A stretch of 64,000 bases of DNA. It comes from Prorocentrum cordatum. Taxonomy: Eukaryota; Sar; Dinophyceae; Prorocentrales; Prorocentraceae. Of this stretch, positions 32,611 to 45,300 are shown one piece after another. The notes beneath the pieces are model-generated. The model made no database searches. It was not told where the DNA came from and was given only the letters and a program-made list of their open reading frames with translations. A program made the position numbers and the translations under genes. Each line of letters starts with the position of its first letter. Positions within the stretch are counted from its first letter, which is position 1. The DNA lies in assembly GCA_963575745.1 (NCBI GenBank), contig CAUYUJ010019288.1, positions 70,001 to 134,000 on the forward strand, given 5' to 3'.

Positions 32611-33190
32611 GCTAATGCCAATGCTACTAACAATGCCAATGCTAATGCTGATGCTAATGCTGATGCTAATGCTAATGGCAATGCCACTGCCAATGCGACT
32701 GATAATGCTAATGCTACTGCGACTGCTAATGCGAATGCTAATGCGAGTGAGAATGTTTGCGCGAATGCTAATGCTAATGCTAATGCCAATGCTAATGCTG
32801 ATGATAATTCTATTGCTCGTGATAATGCGAATGCGACTGCGAACGCGAACGCTAATGCTAATGCTGATGATAATGCCAATGCTAGTGATAATGTCAATGA
32901 TAATGCCAATACGGATGGTAATGCCAATGCTAATGCTAATGCCAATGCTACTGCCAATGCCAATGCTAATGCTGATGCTAATGCGGATGCTAATGATAAT
33001 GCCAATGCTATTGTAAATGCCACTGATAATACTAATGATACGGCGACTGCTAATGCTAATGCTAATGCGAGTGAGAATGCTAACGCGAATGCTAATGCGA
33101 ATGCGAATACCAATGCTAATGCTGATGATAATGCCATTGCTCGTGCTAATGCGAATGCGAATGCGAACGCTAACGCTAATGCTAATGATA
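32605..33190. repeat. AATGCT hexamer array
   Basis: About 95 hexamers of AATGCT/AATGCC/AATGCG with GATGCT and GATAAT variants. Both strands are stop-free for about 200 codons. It arises directly out of the TAC array at about 32605. Confidence 0.95.
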
Positions 33191-33289
33191 AGGTCGCCCC
33201 ACCTCAATACCTACCTTTTGGTGGGTTCTGATCATACATGTTCTTCCGTCCCCCCACATCTCTTCATCCCCCATGCACTTTCTTCGTTC

Positions 33290-33350
33290 TCTCTCTCTCT
33301 CTCTATATATATATATCCTCCTCCTCCTCCTCCTCCTCCTCCTCCTCCTC
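33290..33350. repeat. CT, AT and TCC microsatellites
   Basis: Three short runs in a row: CTCTCTCTCT, ATATATATAT and CCTCCTCCT. Confidence 0.95.
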
Positions 33351-34230
33351 AAAGGGATTCGATTGGAAAGCCTCACAAAAGGAATCCTTTGGAAAGCATC
33401 ACAAAAGGGATCCACTGGAAAGCCTCACACAAGGAATCCTTTGGAAAGCGCAACAAAGGGATTCTATTGGAAAGCCTCGCAACAGGAATCCTTTGGAAAG
33501 CACCACAAAAGGATTCTATTGGAAAACCGCACAAAAGGAACCATTTGGAAAGCACGCACAAGGATTCTATTGGAAAGCCGCACAAAAGGAATCCTTTGGA
33601 AAGCATCACAAAGGAATTCTATTGGAAAGCCTCACACAAATAATCATTTGGAAATCACCACACATGGATTCTATTGGAAAGCCGCGCAAAGTAATTCTAT
33701 TGGAAAACATCACAAAAGGAATCCTTTGGGAAGCGCCACGAATGCATTCTATTGGAAAGCCGCACAGAAGGAATCCGTCGGAAACGTCACATAGGAATTC
33801 GATTGGAAAGCCTCACAAAAGGAATCCTTTGGAAAGCACCACAAAGGGTTTCTATTGGAAAGCCGCACAAAGGAATTCTATGGGAAAGCCTCACAAAAAG
33901 AATCCTTTGGAAAGCACCACAAACGGATTCTATTGGAAAGCCGCGCAAAATAATTCTATTGGAAAGCATCACAAAAGGAATCCTTTCGGAAGGGCCACAC
34001 ATGGATTCTATTGGAAAGCCGCACGTAAGGAATCCTTCGGAAAGCATTACACAGGAATTCGATTGGAAAGCCTCACAAAAGGAATCCTTTGGAAAGCACC
34101 ACAAATGGATTCGATTGAAAAGCCGCACAGAAGGAATCCTTTGGAAAGCATCACAAAGGAATTCTATTGGAACACCTCACAAACGGAATCTTTTGGAACG
34201 CACCACAAAAGGATTCAATTGGAACGCGCC
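33350..34230. repeat. 26-bp minisatellite with 52-bp dimer order
   Basis: About 33 units, spacing 26 bp (TTGGAAAGC at 33441, 33467, 33493, 33519). Two unit types tend to alternate: GGAATCCTTTGGAAAGCACC and GGATTCTATTGGAAAGCCGC, each followed by ACAAAA. Since 26 is not a multiple of three, the three plus frames read the same peptide in rotation without stops. Confidence 0.95.
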
Positions 34231-34397
34231 GTTGTGCAGCCTGAACTACAGACGGCGGCCCCTTCGGTGGAGGATGAGGCCTGGCGCAGGTTCACAAAGG
34301 GAGAGGCGGTGGCCGCTCTCAGACAAAGCCCGCCTGTCTCCGCCAACTCCTCTATCGCGCCAAAAAACGCCCAAAAGCACTACCCAGGGGAGTCCGT

Positions 34398-34795
<398 letters not shown>

Positions 34796-34814
34796 ATTAT
34801 CTACGTGGTGCAAG

Positions 34815-34945
34815 CTATGTGGTGCGCGGCGGCGACGGCGGCGACGGTGCGGCGATGGCGGCGGCGACGGCGGCGACGGGCGGCATGGAAGGCGACGGCC
34901 GCACCTGGTCCAGAGACGACCGGCGGCGACGGATGGCGACGGGCG
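34815..34945. repeat. GGCGAC-type GC repeat
   Basis: GCGGCGACGGCGGCGACGG units followed by diverged copies. No gene motif. Confidence 0.8.
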
Positions 34946-34989
34946 GCACCGTCCACAATAACCCCCTCCGGTCCCGAGATTGTGCAGCC

Positions 34990-35365
34990 AAGTCAGAAGG
35001 CCTAAGTGCAAGTTCTGTTTGGGTCTGTATATATACATATAGACATATGTGTATATGTGTGTGTTCACTCATATATACGTATACATGTATATCTATATTT
35101 ATGTATATATTGATGGTAGATATGTATGATTGCATTTGTATCTATATATGCATATCATTACATAACAGATGTAGGCCATTTGGATGGAACAACATAAGCT
35201 GCCCCCTACGCTTCTCTTTATCCTCGCTACAAGGGCCAGGGCATGCGGGCCCCTTGCTCCCTTGCGGCGGAGGGCGTGACCGGGGGGGGATGGGAGGATG
35301 GAGGCCGGTAGCGTCACGATTCGCGCCAGCGCTGTTCTTGTGAATGCTTCGGATTTGCTAGTTCC
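34990..35365. other. AT-rich patch then unassigned DNA
   Basis: 35025-35165 is rich in ATATAT and TGTATAT, unlike the GC-rich surroundings. 35170-35365 shows no feature. Confidence 0.5.
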
Positions 35366-35531
35366 CCCTTGAGATCCTGGCGGTTCAATTTTTTCGAGCC
35401 GGGGTTTTTCGCTCGATTTCAGGCCACGGGACCCTCACATATCGATCCAGCTCGAAAAATGATGCAGAGAGATGGGGTCCGGGGGTCCGGTCTGGCGATG
35501 TGGCAATTTTTTCCAGCGGCGGATCTCAGGG
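35366..35531 (+). mobile_element. TIR element family A
   Basis: Starts CCCTTGAGATCCTGGCGG and ends AGCGGCGGATCTCAGGG. The core includes CACATATCGATCCAGCTCGA and GATGCAGAGAGATGGGGTCC. 166 bp. Confidence 0.8.
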
Positions 35532-35694
35532 CCAGACGGCGCCAGCGCGCCAGGGCAACACGGCACCAGCGCGAATCGTGGGGGGACGGAGCTGGTCACG
35601 GGCGTTGATTATCCAGCTGTCTGCCGCAAGTCCCGCCGCCGTGCCAGCCCAGCATTCTGGGTGGCAATTTGTTCGAAGGTAGGAGAGCCATGAT

Positions 35695-35858
35695 GCGAAT
35701 GAGGGTGAGGATGGTGATGCTGATGATGATGCCGACGATGATGACGATGATGATGATGGTGATAATGATGATGCTGCTGTGATTGTTGTTGCTGTTGTTG
35801 TTATGGTTTCTTGTTGTTGTTCATAGTGATGCTGATGCTGATGATTATGATGATGATA

Positions 35859-35900
<42 letters not shown>

Positions 35901-36009
35901 GTCGTGGTGGTGGTTGTGATGATGATGTTGATGTTGATGTTGTTGCTGATGGTGATGTCGGTGGCGATGATGCTGATGATGATGATGATGGTGATGACGA
36001 TGACGAGGG

Positions 36010-36057
<48 letters not shown>

Positions 36058-36520
36058 CGATGATGACGATGAGTGTGATGCTGATTTTGATGATTCTGCT
36101 GTTGATGATGATGTCGATGATGATGATGATGTGGATGATGATGTCGATGATGATGCTGCTGATGATGATGCGGGTGCTGATGATGATGATGATGATGCTG
36201 ATGCTGATTCTGATGATGACGGCGATGCTGATTGTACTTGTGGTGGTGGTGGTGGTGTTGACGATCCTAATGAAGCTGATGCTGATTCTGCTGATGATGA
36301 TGCTGTTGTTGATGATAATATCTATGCTGATGGTGATGCTGATGCTGATTATGATTATGATGATGATGATGGTGATGATGATGGTTATGAAGATGCGGAT
36401 GAGGATGATGATGTTGAGGATGACGATGATGCTGATGATGATGGTAATGGTGGTGATTGTGATGAGGATGCTGATGATCATGATGATGCTGATTCTGATG
36501 ACGATGAAGAAGAACAGTAA
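35695..36520. repeat. (GAT)n array
   Basis: GATGAT with GCT, GTT and GAC variants, interrupted by GTTGTT near 35780-35820 and a GTGGTG run near 36240. Poly-Asp (plus) and poly-Ile/His (minus) frames are repeat artefacts. Confidence 0.95.
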
Positions 36521-36559
36521 GGTGTAGTAGTTGTTGTGGTTGCATTCTCATTTCTGAAG

Positions 36560-37560
36560 AATAATTATTGTTGATCCCCCGTCACCGGTGCATATTGTTT
36601 TTCTCAATCGAAGTGTGCCCCTCGACGCTTGCACCCTGTTTTTTGACAGGGAAAGTCTTCCTGCTCAAACTGGCCCCCTGGCCCCCGGGTGACAACAACA
36701 ACGGCTCCCGCCTGAGACTTCCTTACAATTTAGGCAGGACCCCCGCTCCCGCCCGAGACTTCCTCTTATTTTATTCAGGAATCGCGCTCTCGCTTGGGAC
36801 TTCCTTACAAGCCATACAGACATCGCTCTCCCGGAGCTCTGGAGTCGCGCTCTCGCTGGAGACTTGCTTGCAACTTACTGAAGAATAGCCTTACGTTTGA
36901 TTTTTTCCGCAATTTGCCAAAGCGCCGCGCTCCCGACACCCAGGCACCCAGGAGTCGCGCCCGTTGTAGCCCCATGTGCATGCCCTTCGTGGCCCCGCTG
37001 TCGCCATTTGTGTCCCCCGCATTGTCCTACGTGGCCCAGTTGCTACCCTCAGTGGCCCCATCGTTGCCTTCTGTGGCCCCGCATTATCTGCACTTCGTGG
37101 CCCCCGCTCGTTCGCACTCTTCGTGGCCCCATACGCATTCCCTTTGTGTCCCCGCTGTCGCCCTTCGTGGCCTACTTCGTGCCCTTCGTGGCCCTGCTGT
37201 CGTTCTCTCTCGCTCTCGCTTTCGCTCGTCGTCGCCGTCGTCGCCGTCTTCTTCGACGTCGTCGTCGTCGTCGTCGTCGTCGTCGTGGTCGGTCCCCTGT
37301 CCGTCCCTCTTGGGGTCGGGTCGACGGTCCGCGGCCGCCCCGCCGATCAGCGCTGCCGCTGGCCAGGCCGACGGTCCGCGGCCGCCCCGCCGCTTGCCGG
37401 GGCCCGGCCTGCAGGGAAGAAAGGTATACCCCCCAAAAGGGGTTCGATCGAAGACGAAGAGGGCGGGTATCGAGGGTTTGGGAAATACGCGTTATTGGAC
37501 ACTCGAGCATATAAGGGCGAACAGTCTTAAATTCATTGCTGTTGTTGTTGTTGTTGAACT
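36560..37560. repeat. ~1-kb tandem module, copy 1
   Basis: Begins TTGTTGATCCCCCGTCACCG and contains ACAGGGAAAGTCTTCC, GCGCTCTCGCTTGGGACTTC-type short repeats (36770-36880), ~25-bp CTTCGTGGCCCC repeats (36960-37200), a GTCGTC run, and a closing segment with GATCGAAGACGAAGAGGGCG. The order recurs in copy 2. Confidence 0.7.
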
Positions 37561-37574
37561 TTTCTTTCTGAAAC

Positions 37575-38280
37575 GTACTTTTTGTTGATCCCCCCGCCTG
37601 GTGCACATCGTATTTTTTTAAATTGAAGTGTCCCTCCCGGGGCTCGCACCCTGTTTCTCTGATCAGGGAAAGTCTCGAGCGTCAATTTGCGCCCCTGGCC
37701 CCCGAGTTACAACAATGGCTCCCGCCTGATACCTTCTTACAAGTTATTCCCAAATCACGCTCTCGCGCGGGATTTCTTCGCAATTTATGCAGCATTCGTG
37801 CTCTCGCGTAGGATTTCCTCGCAATATATTCAGACGCCGCGCCCTGGACATTCAGGAATCACGCTCTTGCTTGGGCCCATCTCACGATTTACTTGGGAAT
37901 CGCGCTATCGCTAGAGATTGCCTCGCGATTCATGCAGGACGCACGCTTCAGCAACCCGCTTGCTCGCCCTGGCCGCCTGGGCCCGCCTTCCCGACCCAGG
38001 GTCTACCCGCCCGATCTACCCGTTTGGTTCTGCAGCGTTTCTTCTGCTCCTAGCCCCTCTCCTGCTACTCGTCTCTCTCGTGCTCCATCCTTCTACCTCC
38101 CCCATTGTCCCTTTCTTCGTCCTCTCTTCCCCTGCCGTAGGGCATATATATATATACGGGTCTGATCGAAGACGAAGCGGGCGGTTATCGAGGGTTTGAG
38201 ATATACGTGTTGAATGACACGCGCGCAGGTAAGAGCGAACAATCTTCATATTGTTCTTGTTGTCTTTGTAGTTGGTGTTG
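37575..38280. repeat. ~0.7-kb tandem module, copy 2
   Basis: TTGTTGATCCCCCCGCCTGG, TCAGGGAAAGTCTCGAGC, CACGCTCTCGCGCGGGATTT-type short repeats and GATCGAAGACGAAGCGGGCG follow in the same order as copy 1. The CTTCGTGGCCCC and GTCGTC parts are absent, so copy 2 is shorter. A GTTGTTG run follows both closing segments. Confidence 0.7.
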
Positions 38281-38426
38281 TTGATAATGATGATGCTGGT
38301 GGTGGTGATGCTGATAATGCTGGTGACGATGACGATGATGAGGGGGGTGATGATGCTGATGAATATCGTGATGCCGGCGATGAGGATGCTGATGTTTAAA
38401 CTAGTGATGGTGACGATGATGGTGAC

Positions 38427-38493
<67 letters not shown>

Positions 38494-39069
38494 ATGATGC
38501 TGATGATGATTGTGGTGGTGGTGATGATGATGACGACGACGATAATGATGATTAGGAGGACGATGATGCTGATTGTTGTTATAACTCTTCTTATCATTAT
38601 AATTATTATTACTACTACTATCATTATTATTCGTCTGCTGCTGCTTATGATGACGATGATGATGATGACGATGACGATGCTGATGCTGATGCTGATGATG
38701 ATGATGATGATGATGATAATGATGATGATGTTGGGGATGTAGATGCTGATGCTGATGCTGATGCTGCTGCTGCTGATGGTGATGATGATGATGATGATAG
38801 GGATTCTGATGATGATGATTGTGGTGGTGGTGATGATGACGACGATGATGATGAGGATGATTCTGATGCTGATTTATGTTATTAATTTCATTCATTTATT
38901 ATTATTATATACTTATTTGTATTCTCATTCTTACTACTACTACTGCTACTACTACTACTACTATCATTATTTTTAGTCTGCTGCTGCTGATGATGACGAT
39001 GATGATGACGATGCCAATGACGATGATGATGATAATGATGATGATGATGCTGATGATGATGATGATGAC

Positions 39070-39141
<72 letters not shown>

Positions 39142-39290
39142 CATGATGATGATGATGATGGTGGTGATGATGATGATGATGATGATGGTGGTGATGATGA
39201 TGATGATGATGATGATGATGCTGAGGAGGAGGAGGATGAGGAGGAGGAGGAGGAGGAGGAGGAGGAGGGAGGAGGAGGAGGGAGAAGATA
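38280..39290. repeat. (GAT)n array ending in (GAG)n
   Basis: Three GAT blocks separated by ATTATT/ACTACT-rich interruptions at 38580-38640 and 38890-38975, ending in GAG triplets at 39222-39285. The tract after 38975 repeats that after 38640 (GTCTGCTGCTGCTGATGATG versus CGTCTGCTGCTGCTTATGAT), a sign of segment duplication. Confidence 0.95.
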
Positions 39291-39299
39291 AAAGCCGTT

Positions 39300-39559
39300 A
39301 CATGTGTCACCTTTCGTCTTCACTATTGGGAACGCCTTACGGCCGGTGCCGCCGACCCTGAAGGGGGACGACGACCGCGACGGTGGCGTCTGCGGCGACG
39401 ACGACGCTGACGTGGAGCAGAGTCCTCAGGGACGCTTCGTGGGGCCTCTCTGGAGCGCGCTCGTAGGCCTTTGGGGGGCAGTTTTGGGGCCTCTTGGGAG
39501 TATCTTGGGGGCCTCTTGGGAGCCTTTTGGGGGTCCCTTCGGGCTTCGCACTAGCGGGT
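39300..39559. repeat. GAC-rich link and CTTGG-type tract
   Basis: GACGACGACCGCGACGGTGG near 39370, then GGGGCCTCTTGGGAGTATC-type units at 39425-39540, the fourth tract of the CTTGG family. Confidence 0.7.
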
Positions 39560-40087
39560 ACTTCTGGGAAACTTGCCCAAAGTTGCCACTTTGGGGTCTC
39601 TTTTTGGCGTTGCAGCGTTGCCCACATCGGGGAGGATTGGGTTTGCTGGGTCGCTGGCCACAGTGCCCGTTGGTGGGGTCCCCGTTAGAGGGGCGCTGAG
39701 CCCAGGGTCGGTGGAGGCGCCCTCCTGGCAGAAGCCCAGGGGTGGGCGCACGGCAGGCTCCTTCGGCGATGGCGCGCCAGCGACGCCGGCGAAGGTGCGC
39801 TTTAGGTTGAACTCTGGCGACGCGGGAGCACCCGAGGGACACGGTGACGCCACCGGACCCGACGTAATGCAACCTGGAACGATCGGGGCCGCGATGGATT
39901 CAACCCGCGATCGATCCAAGGTTGAGCGATCGACGCGGTGTCACAAGCCTTTGCGCGACCCGACGCCGCGCGAGTCTGCCGTGCGTCATGTACACCGATG
40001 CACCTCGGGCCGAGGGCCGGCCAGGGCCAGGGTCGGTGCTGGTGCACGGTCTGCGCCAGCTCGTCCTGCGAGGCGGCGGCATGAACG
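39560..40087. other. Open GC-rich DNA, no assigned gene
   Basis: A plus frame from 39573 is open for over 200 codons and a minus frame from 39919 down to 39551 for over 120. Both have mixed composition without motifs and I cannot prefer one. No repeat of note. Confidence 0.35.
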
Positions 40088-40200
40088 ATGCTGCAGCATC
40101 GTGCGGGATCACGACCAGGGCCCCTGGACCACCCCCTTTCTGCCGCATCTTCTCGAGCCGGATGGATCCGCGAGGGTCCCGGAGCCCGAAGTTGTGTGAG
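40088..40200 (-). mobile_element. TIR element family A fragment, reverse
   Basis: CTGCAGCATCGTGCGGGATC, CTTCTCGAGCCGGATGGATC and GCGAGGGTCCCGGAGCCCG match the reverse family A core. Both TIRs are lost. Confidence 0.6.
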
Positions 40201-40369
40201 CACCCTCCTTGTGGCCCTCTAAGACGTCGCCAGACTCTTGTCACGATCCCTTCAGGACGACACCAGGCGGAGGCGGTGCGGCGTCCCCTTCCCCTGCATC
40301 CCCGACGTGCCTTGCCTGCCCTGAGGGGGGCCGCGCGCGGGGTCTCGCCTCTTCCTTCTCGTCGTCGTC

Positions 40370-40432
40370 GTCGTCGTCGTTGTCCTCCTCCTCCTCCTCC
40401 TCCTCCTCCTCCTTGTCTCCTGCTCCTGCTCC

Positions 40433-40467
<35 letters not shown>

Positions 40468-41025
40468 CTCCTCCTCCTCCTCCTCTTCCTCCTTCCTCTC
40501 TTGCGCATCACCGACGTGCCTTGCCTGCCCTGAATGGAGCCGCGCGCGGGGCCTCGCCTCGCCCTCTCGGGCTCCTCGTGGCGTGTCCCCTCGTCGCGAT
40601 CTCGCCTCCGTGCTCTCGTCCTCCGCTCCGCCGTGCCCTTGTCCTCGCGCTCCTCGTCCTCGTCCTCGTGCTCCTCGTCCTCGTCCTCGTCTTCTTCCTC
40701 CGCCTCTTCCTCCTCCTCCTGCTCCTCCTCCTCCTCCTCCTCCTCCTCCTCCGGCTCCTCCTCCTCCTCCTCCACCTTCTCCTCCTCCTCCTCCGCCTCC
40801 GCCTCCTCCTCCTCCGCCTCCTCGTCCGCCTCCGCCTCCGCCTCCTCCTCCTCCTGCTTCTCCTCTTCCTCCTCCTCCTCCTTCGCCTCCTCCTCCTCCT
40901 CCTCCTCCTCCTCCACCTATTCCTCCTCCTCCGCCTCCTTTTCCTCCTTCTCCGCCTCCTCCGCCTCCGCTTCCGCCTCCTCCTCCTTCTCCTCCTCCTC
41001 CTCCTTCTCCTCCTCCTGGTGGTTC
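40370..41025. repeat. (TCC)n array upstream of LINE
   Basis: GTCGTC at 40363-40380 then TCC triplets, interrupted at 40500-40670 by GC-rich DNA that repeats CCGACGTGCCTTGCCTGCCC (also at 40300), and continuing to 41025. The LINE begins where the array stops. Confidence 0.95.
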
Positions 41026-41221
41026 AAGTCCTGAGCACACCGCGGGAGTAGCAGGACTCAGCATTGCCATCCAGGGAAGGCCCTGGGTGTTCGGGCTCAA
41101 GCCTTCGCTTTTGCCCAGTGCCAGCCTGGTCAGCCCCAGGCAGCGGCACAACCACGTCCCGCACTAGTGCCACCTGCTGGGCCCATTTCTTGTGTGTGCT
41201 GCGGCGCAGAGGAGACAGGAG

Positions 41222-42378
41222 ATGGCGTCGGCCCAGAGGAAGTATGTCGTCTGCTCGAAGCGTGGCTGTAAAGGGTGGGCTTGGTGTTCTGCTAATGCTC
41301 GCCATTGCATCCAGTGTGGCAATCGATTCAAGCAGCGCTCGGAGTCAGCTGCGTACGCAGATCGGCCAGCAGGGGGAGGCGGAGGAGCTCTGGAGGATCG
41401 GCCTGTCGACCAAGAGCCACCGTCCACGCCAGGCCGCTGGAGACACGGCTCCCGCGGGCCCGAGCTTCCCCCTGGTCTGGGCCGCGGAGGAGGTCGAAAG
41501 GTCACCTTCGCAGATGATGACACCCACAGTGAAGATCCCGTGGCCCTGGCCCAAGCACAGGTCACGTTTTGGAAGAAGTGGAAACCAGACGGAGAGGAGC
41601 ACAAGTCGGCGCTGGGCAAGCTCAAGTTTGCCAAGGCGCAGGCCCTTTCCCCCAAGAGCTTGGAGCAGCAGGCTCAGTCGCTGTCAGATCAGATGCAGGT
41701 CGCGCGCCAGAAGCTCACGGCCCAGAAGAAAGACGCGACGGAGCTTGTGCACACCATCGTCGAGGCCAGCGAACACCACGGCAAGCGGGTCGAGGAGATT
41801 GAGATCAACACCAAAGAAGTGCAGTCCCTGGAGTCTCAGCTCAACCTGGCCACCCAGGCAGCAGCGTACGAGGCATCCAAGGATGAGGATTTGCTCACCA
41901 CTCTCCAAGGCATGCTGGCAGCTCGCATGCCCGAGGGTGGAGAGGCCCACCAGAACTACGAGCTAAAGTATCGGAGCTGGCGCAGCTGTTCGACAACATG
42001 CAGCACCAGCACACCATGTATGTGGAGACCCAGGCGAAGGGCGATGGCAAGGGCAAAGGGTTTCAGCCAGCACAGGAGCCTGACGGCTTCCCCGCAGTTG
42101 GCGAACGAGCTGATGAGCCAGAAGCGCCACAGCCCATTCCAGGCCAGCATGTCCCGACGCTAGTTGACGACAAGGAGCTGGAGGAGACGCCGCTCGCCAT
42201 CGCCGCCGAAGCGACCCCGATGGACGAGTCGCAGGGCCGTGTGCGTGCTGCTGCGGCAATGGAGCAGGTCGCCAACGGCATGGCCGAGATCCAGGGCGAC
42301 GGCGGCCCCGAGGCCAAGAAGGCCAGGGCGGCTGCAGCGGCCGCCGTGGTCGCAAGTGAGGGCCCGTCGCCAGGGTAA
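41222..42378 (+). pseudogene. LINE ORF1 (zinc-binding, coiled coil), one frameshift
   Basis: ATG at 41222 follows a stop-free leader and starts a protein whose first 35 residues hold Cys 11, 16, 22, 29 and 32 (VVCSKRGCKGW and HCIQCGN), a likely zinc-binding fold. Residues of about 100-240 are Gln/Lys/Glu-rich and heptad-like (QQAQSLSDQMQVARQKL, VEEIEINTKEVQSLESQL), consistent with the trimerising coiled coil and RNA chaperone role of ORF1 proteins. Near 41966 the frame shifts: continuation is in the next frame (from about 41998, MQHQHTMYVETQAKG) to TAA at 42376. Together about 385 codons. ORF2 starts at once downstream. The shift may be real decay or a single-base assembly error. Confidence 0.75.
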
Positions 42379-42382
42379 CCAA

Positions 42383-45300
42383 AATTATAAGCTAGCCACC
42401 ATCAACGGATCGTGCCGGCCTGCCGTTCGCAAGTTTTGCAATCACCGCAGGCCGGCGCAGTCACCATCGTTTGTGCCCAGGAGTGTAAGTTAGCCGAAGG
42501 CGATAGCATTGTGCGCCAGATACAATGGCGCGCGTCTCAAGGGTGGCTGGCCTACACAACTCCTGCTGCAGTGAACCCCAACAATGAGCTGATTTCGGGA
42601 GTCCCGATTTTGATTCGGGATGGTTTGGACCTGGGGGTCCAACCTCTGCTGATTCCCTCGGGGTGTGAGCCCGCTCGTTTTGTCTGGGGTGATCCTGGAG
42701 CTCCCAGGGATCCCAAAATTCGCTTTGTGTCCTACGTATTTCCAAGCTGCTGCAGGTCTCTCAGAGACCAATTTAAACGTCTTGGCCACCATGGGCCAAC
42801 TTCAAGATGACTTAGCCCATCAAGTTCTGGTCGCGGGGGATTTCAATTTGGCCCCCACCAGGTTGTCCCAGGCCGGGTTTCTGTCCAGGTCCACTATGGC
42901 CGTGCTTGCACCCCCGACAGCCACCTACAGAACCAAGAAGACCAAGTCGGCTATCGACTATTTTGTCTCCAGCCAAGGCCTCGCGCCCTGGCTCCAGAAC
43001 CCCCGTGCCCTGGCCTCCTGCCCTCTCCTCCCTCATAGGCCCGTGCTGTTGGATATCGTTGTCCAGGGTAACTTTAATACCCCCTCGCTGCATGGTCCCC
43101 AGAAGCTGCCCGCCCACATCCCAGTGGGCCCGCAATTACCAGAAGTGAGTTGGCACCAGGCTGCGGCGATTATGGATTATGCTTCGCAGTTGATCGAAGA
43201 TGCTCAACGGCCTCTTTCCGATCAGCAGTCGACTGCGATCCTGGACCACGTGTGCTGCACCTTGGCCCAGGACTTGGAAGCTGCAATCAGTAGGGGGGCC
43301 AACGCCCCTATTAAACCCAGTAAGTTCCCCAGGGCTCACCCCCCTCAGGTTCTTGAGGTCCCCGCGGGGGCTAAAGCGGCTCGTAGCAGATCCAAATGGG
43401 CGGCCTATGCGGGTCCGTTAAGATGGTTGTGTAACCGAGTTCAGGAATTCAGGCGCTGCGTTCAGGACTGGGATTTGCTTGAGTTTCAAGAAGTCCTGGA
43501 CAGCCTGGAGGATTGCCCCGAGTTGTTCTCCACCGCGGTGTCCCTCAAGGAGGGGCTTCAAGATATTCAAGTAGCCGCAGGTTTGCTACTTATTGATTTC
43601 CAGGCTGGCGTTCTAGATCAGACGTTGGCGCTGCAAGTTCTAGACGAGCTGCTAAAGCAGATCACCGAGCTCCTGCGCCAGGAGCAGGCGGTGGATAATG
43701 CCGCAGATGGGAGGGCTTGGAGGGAATGTGTTCGGCCTAACATGAAAGGGGGAATGGGGTGGGCTCACAGATGGTCTAAACGGCTGGAGGCCTGGCGCCC
43801 GACGTCTGTGCAATGCCGGTCTCAGTGCACAGGCAGGCCCCAGCATATATTGCAGGTCGAAGCTGATCGTCTAGCTAAGATATGACAAGTTCCCCCCGAG
43901 ACCCCACCCAAACTCGTTCCTGATACCGATGACCGTGTCGCCTTGGGTCCGATTACCCCCAGGAGACTTCGGCAAGTTGCGCGTCACTTTCCTCGCGCCA
44001 CGGCTTCGACCTGGGGCGGTTTTCATCCGCGGCGCTTCAGTATGTTGAATAATGAGCAGGCGGAGATCGTCTGCCAATTTATCGCTCTGATCGAGAAGGT
44101 TGGTCACATGCCGACTCAGCTCCAGGGGATTGTCTCAACGCTTATGATTAAACAGAAGCAACAGCATACTCCAGCCAGTCAGCCCTCGTTCAGGTCTATT
44201 GGCATGCTACCAGCGCTCTATCGTGTCTGGGCCCGCCTTAGGAGGTCGGCAGCCAGAGGGTGGGAAGCCCACCGTCGTCGCCCTTATCTAGCTCACCAGG
44301 CTGGCCACTCTATTGTTGAATTGGTCTACAAACAGTCCTTGGAATGCGAGTTCAACAGCTCAGCCAAAGATCAACAATACAGCGCCCAGGTCCTCTACGA
44401 TCTATCTAACTATTACGAACATGTTGATCGGCCGTGTTTAGCGCAGCGTGCTGTTGAGTCAGGTTTTCCATTTTGTTTACTTCGCATCATTATATCGCAG
44501 TATGCCAGCGAACGTATCGTTTCTTTGCAAGATTGTGCGGTCAGCGTCGGCAAACCTTGGCGGGGCATTGCTGCTGGCTGCAGTTGGACCACGTACCTTG
44601 TGCAGATGTATGTGCTCGCCCCCTTGGACATATGGGCACAGGCCCATAGCCACATTAGACTCGCTATGTTCATTGATGATTTGCTACTACAGTGCCACGG
44701 TCGCAGTTCCAGCCTCATCGTTAGTCAGTTGAACATGGCCGCCAGATCGATGGCGGATTGCATCATTGCATCATCCACGGGTTTAAGTGCCATCTTGCCA
44801 GCAAGAAGACCCAGGTGCTAGCGTCTCACCAAGCGTTGCAGGACCAGCTCAGGTCCAAGCTAGGGCCTCTGGCAGGTCCGAACCCTGATCGTTCGGGATC
44901 CAACCTGGGTGTTGAAACTGGGGCTGGCCGCCCCCAGAGAAGGTGGGGAAAGTTTCGAAAACTTACGGAGCGTCTTGACAAGATGCGTGAAAGACTTAAC
45001 AGGGTCCGCATGCTAACACGTGCTGGGGGCAACACCCACAAACTGTATAAGACTGGCCTGGAAGCGGCCGCCATTTTTGGAGTTGAGGTCACTGGCATCA
45101 ACGGCACTCAACTTGAATCTGCTAGGCCGCAGTTTCTGGCTGCCGCGGGCCCGACATGCTCGACCCGCAGCCGCAGCTTGGCGTTGCTCATCCTCCAGGA
45201 CCCCTTGTGGAAAGCGGCCCTCGGTCCCGCCCTGATGTGGCATCGTTTAGTTTGGGGTGCGAGCGCCCGTCTGCACTTGGCTGTGGCTAGCCTCCAACAG

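Noticed and set aside
33350-34230. CRISPR-like array of 26-bp repeats
   Set aside because: Units are contiguous without unique spacers, and the context is eukaryotic.
35783-36520. Poly-Asp frame of 245 codons
   Set aside because: GAT array only. The hydrophobic start (LLLLLLWFLVVV) comes from a GTT/CTG stretch, not a credible signal peptide.
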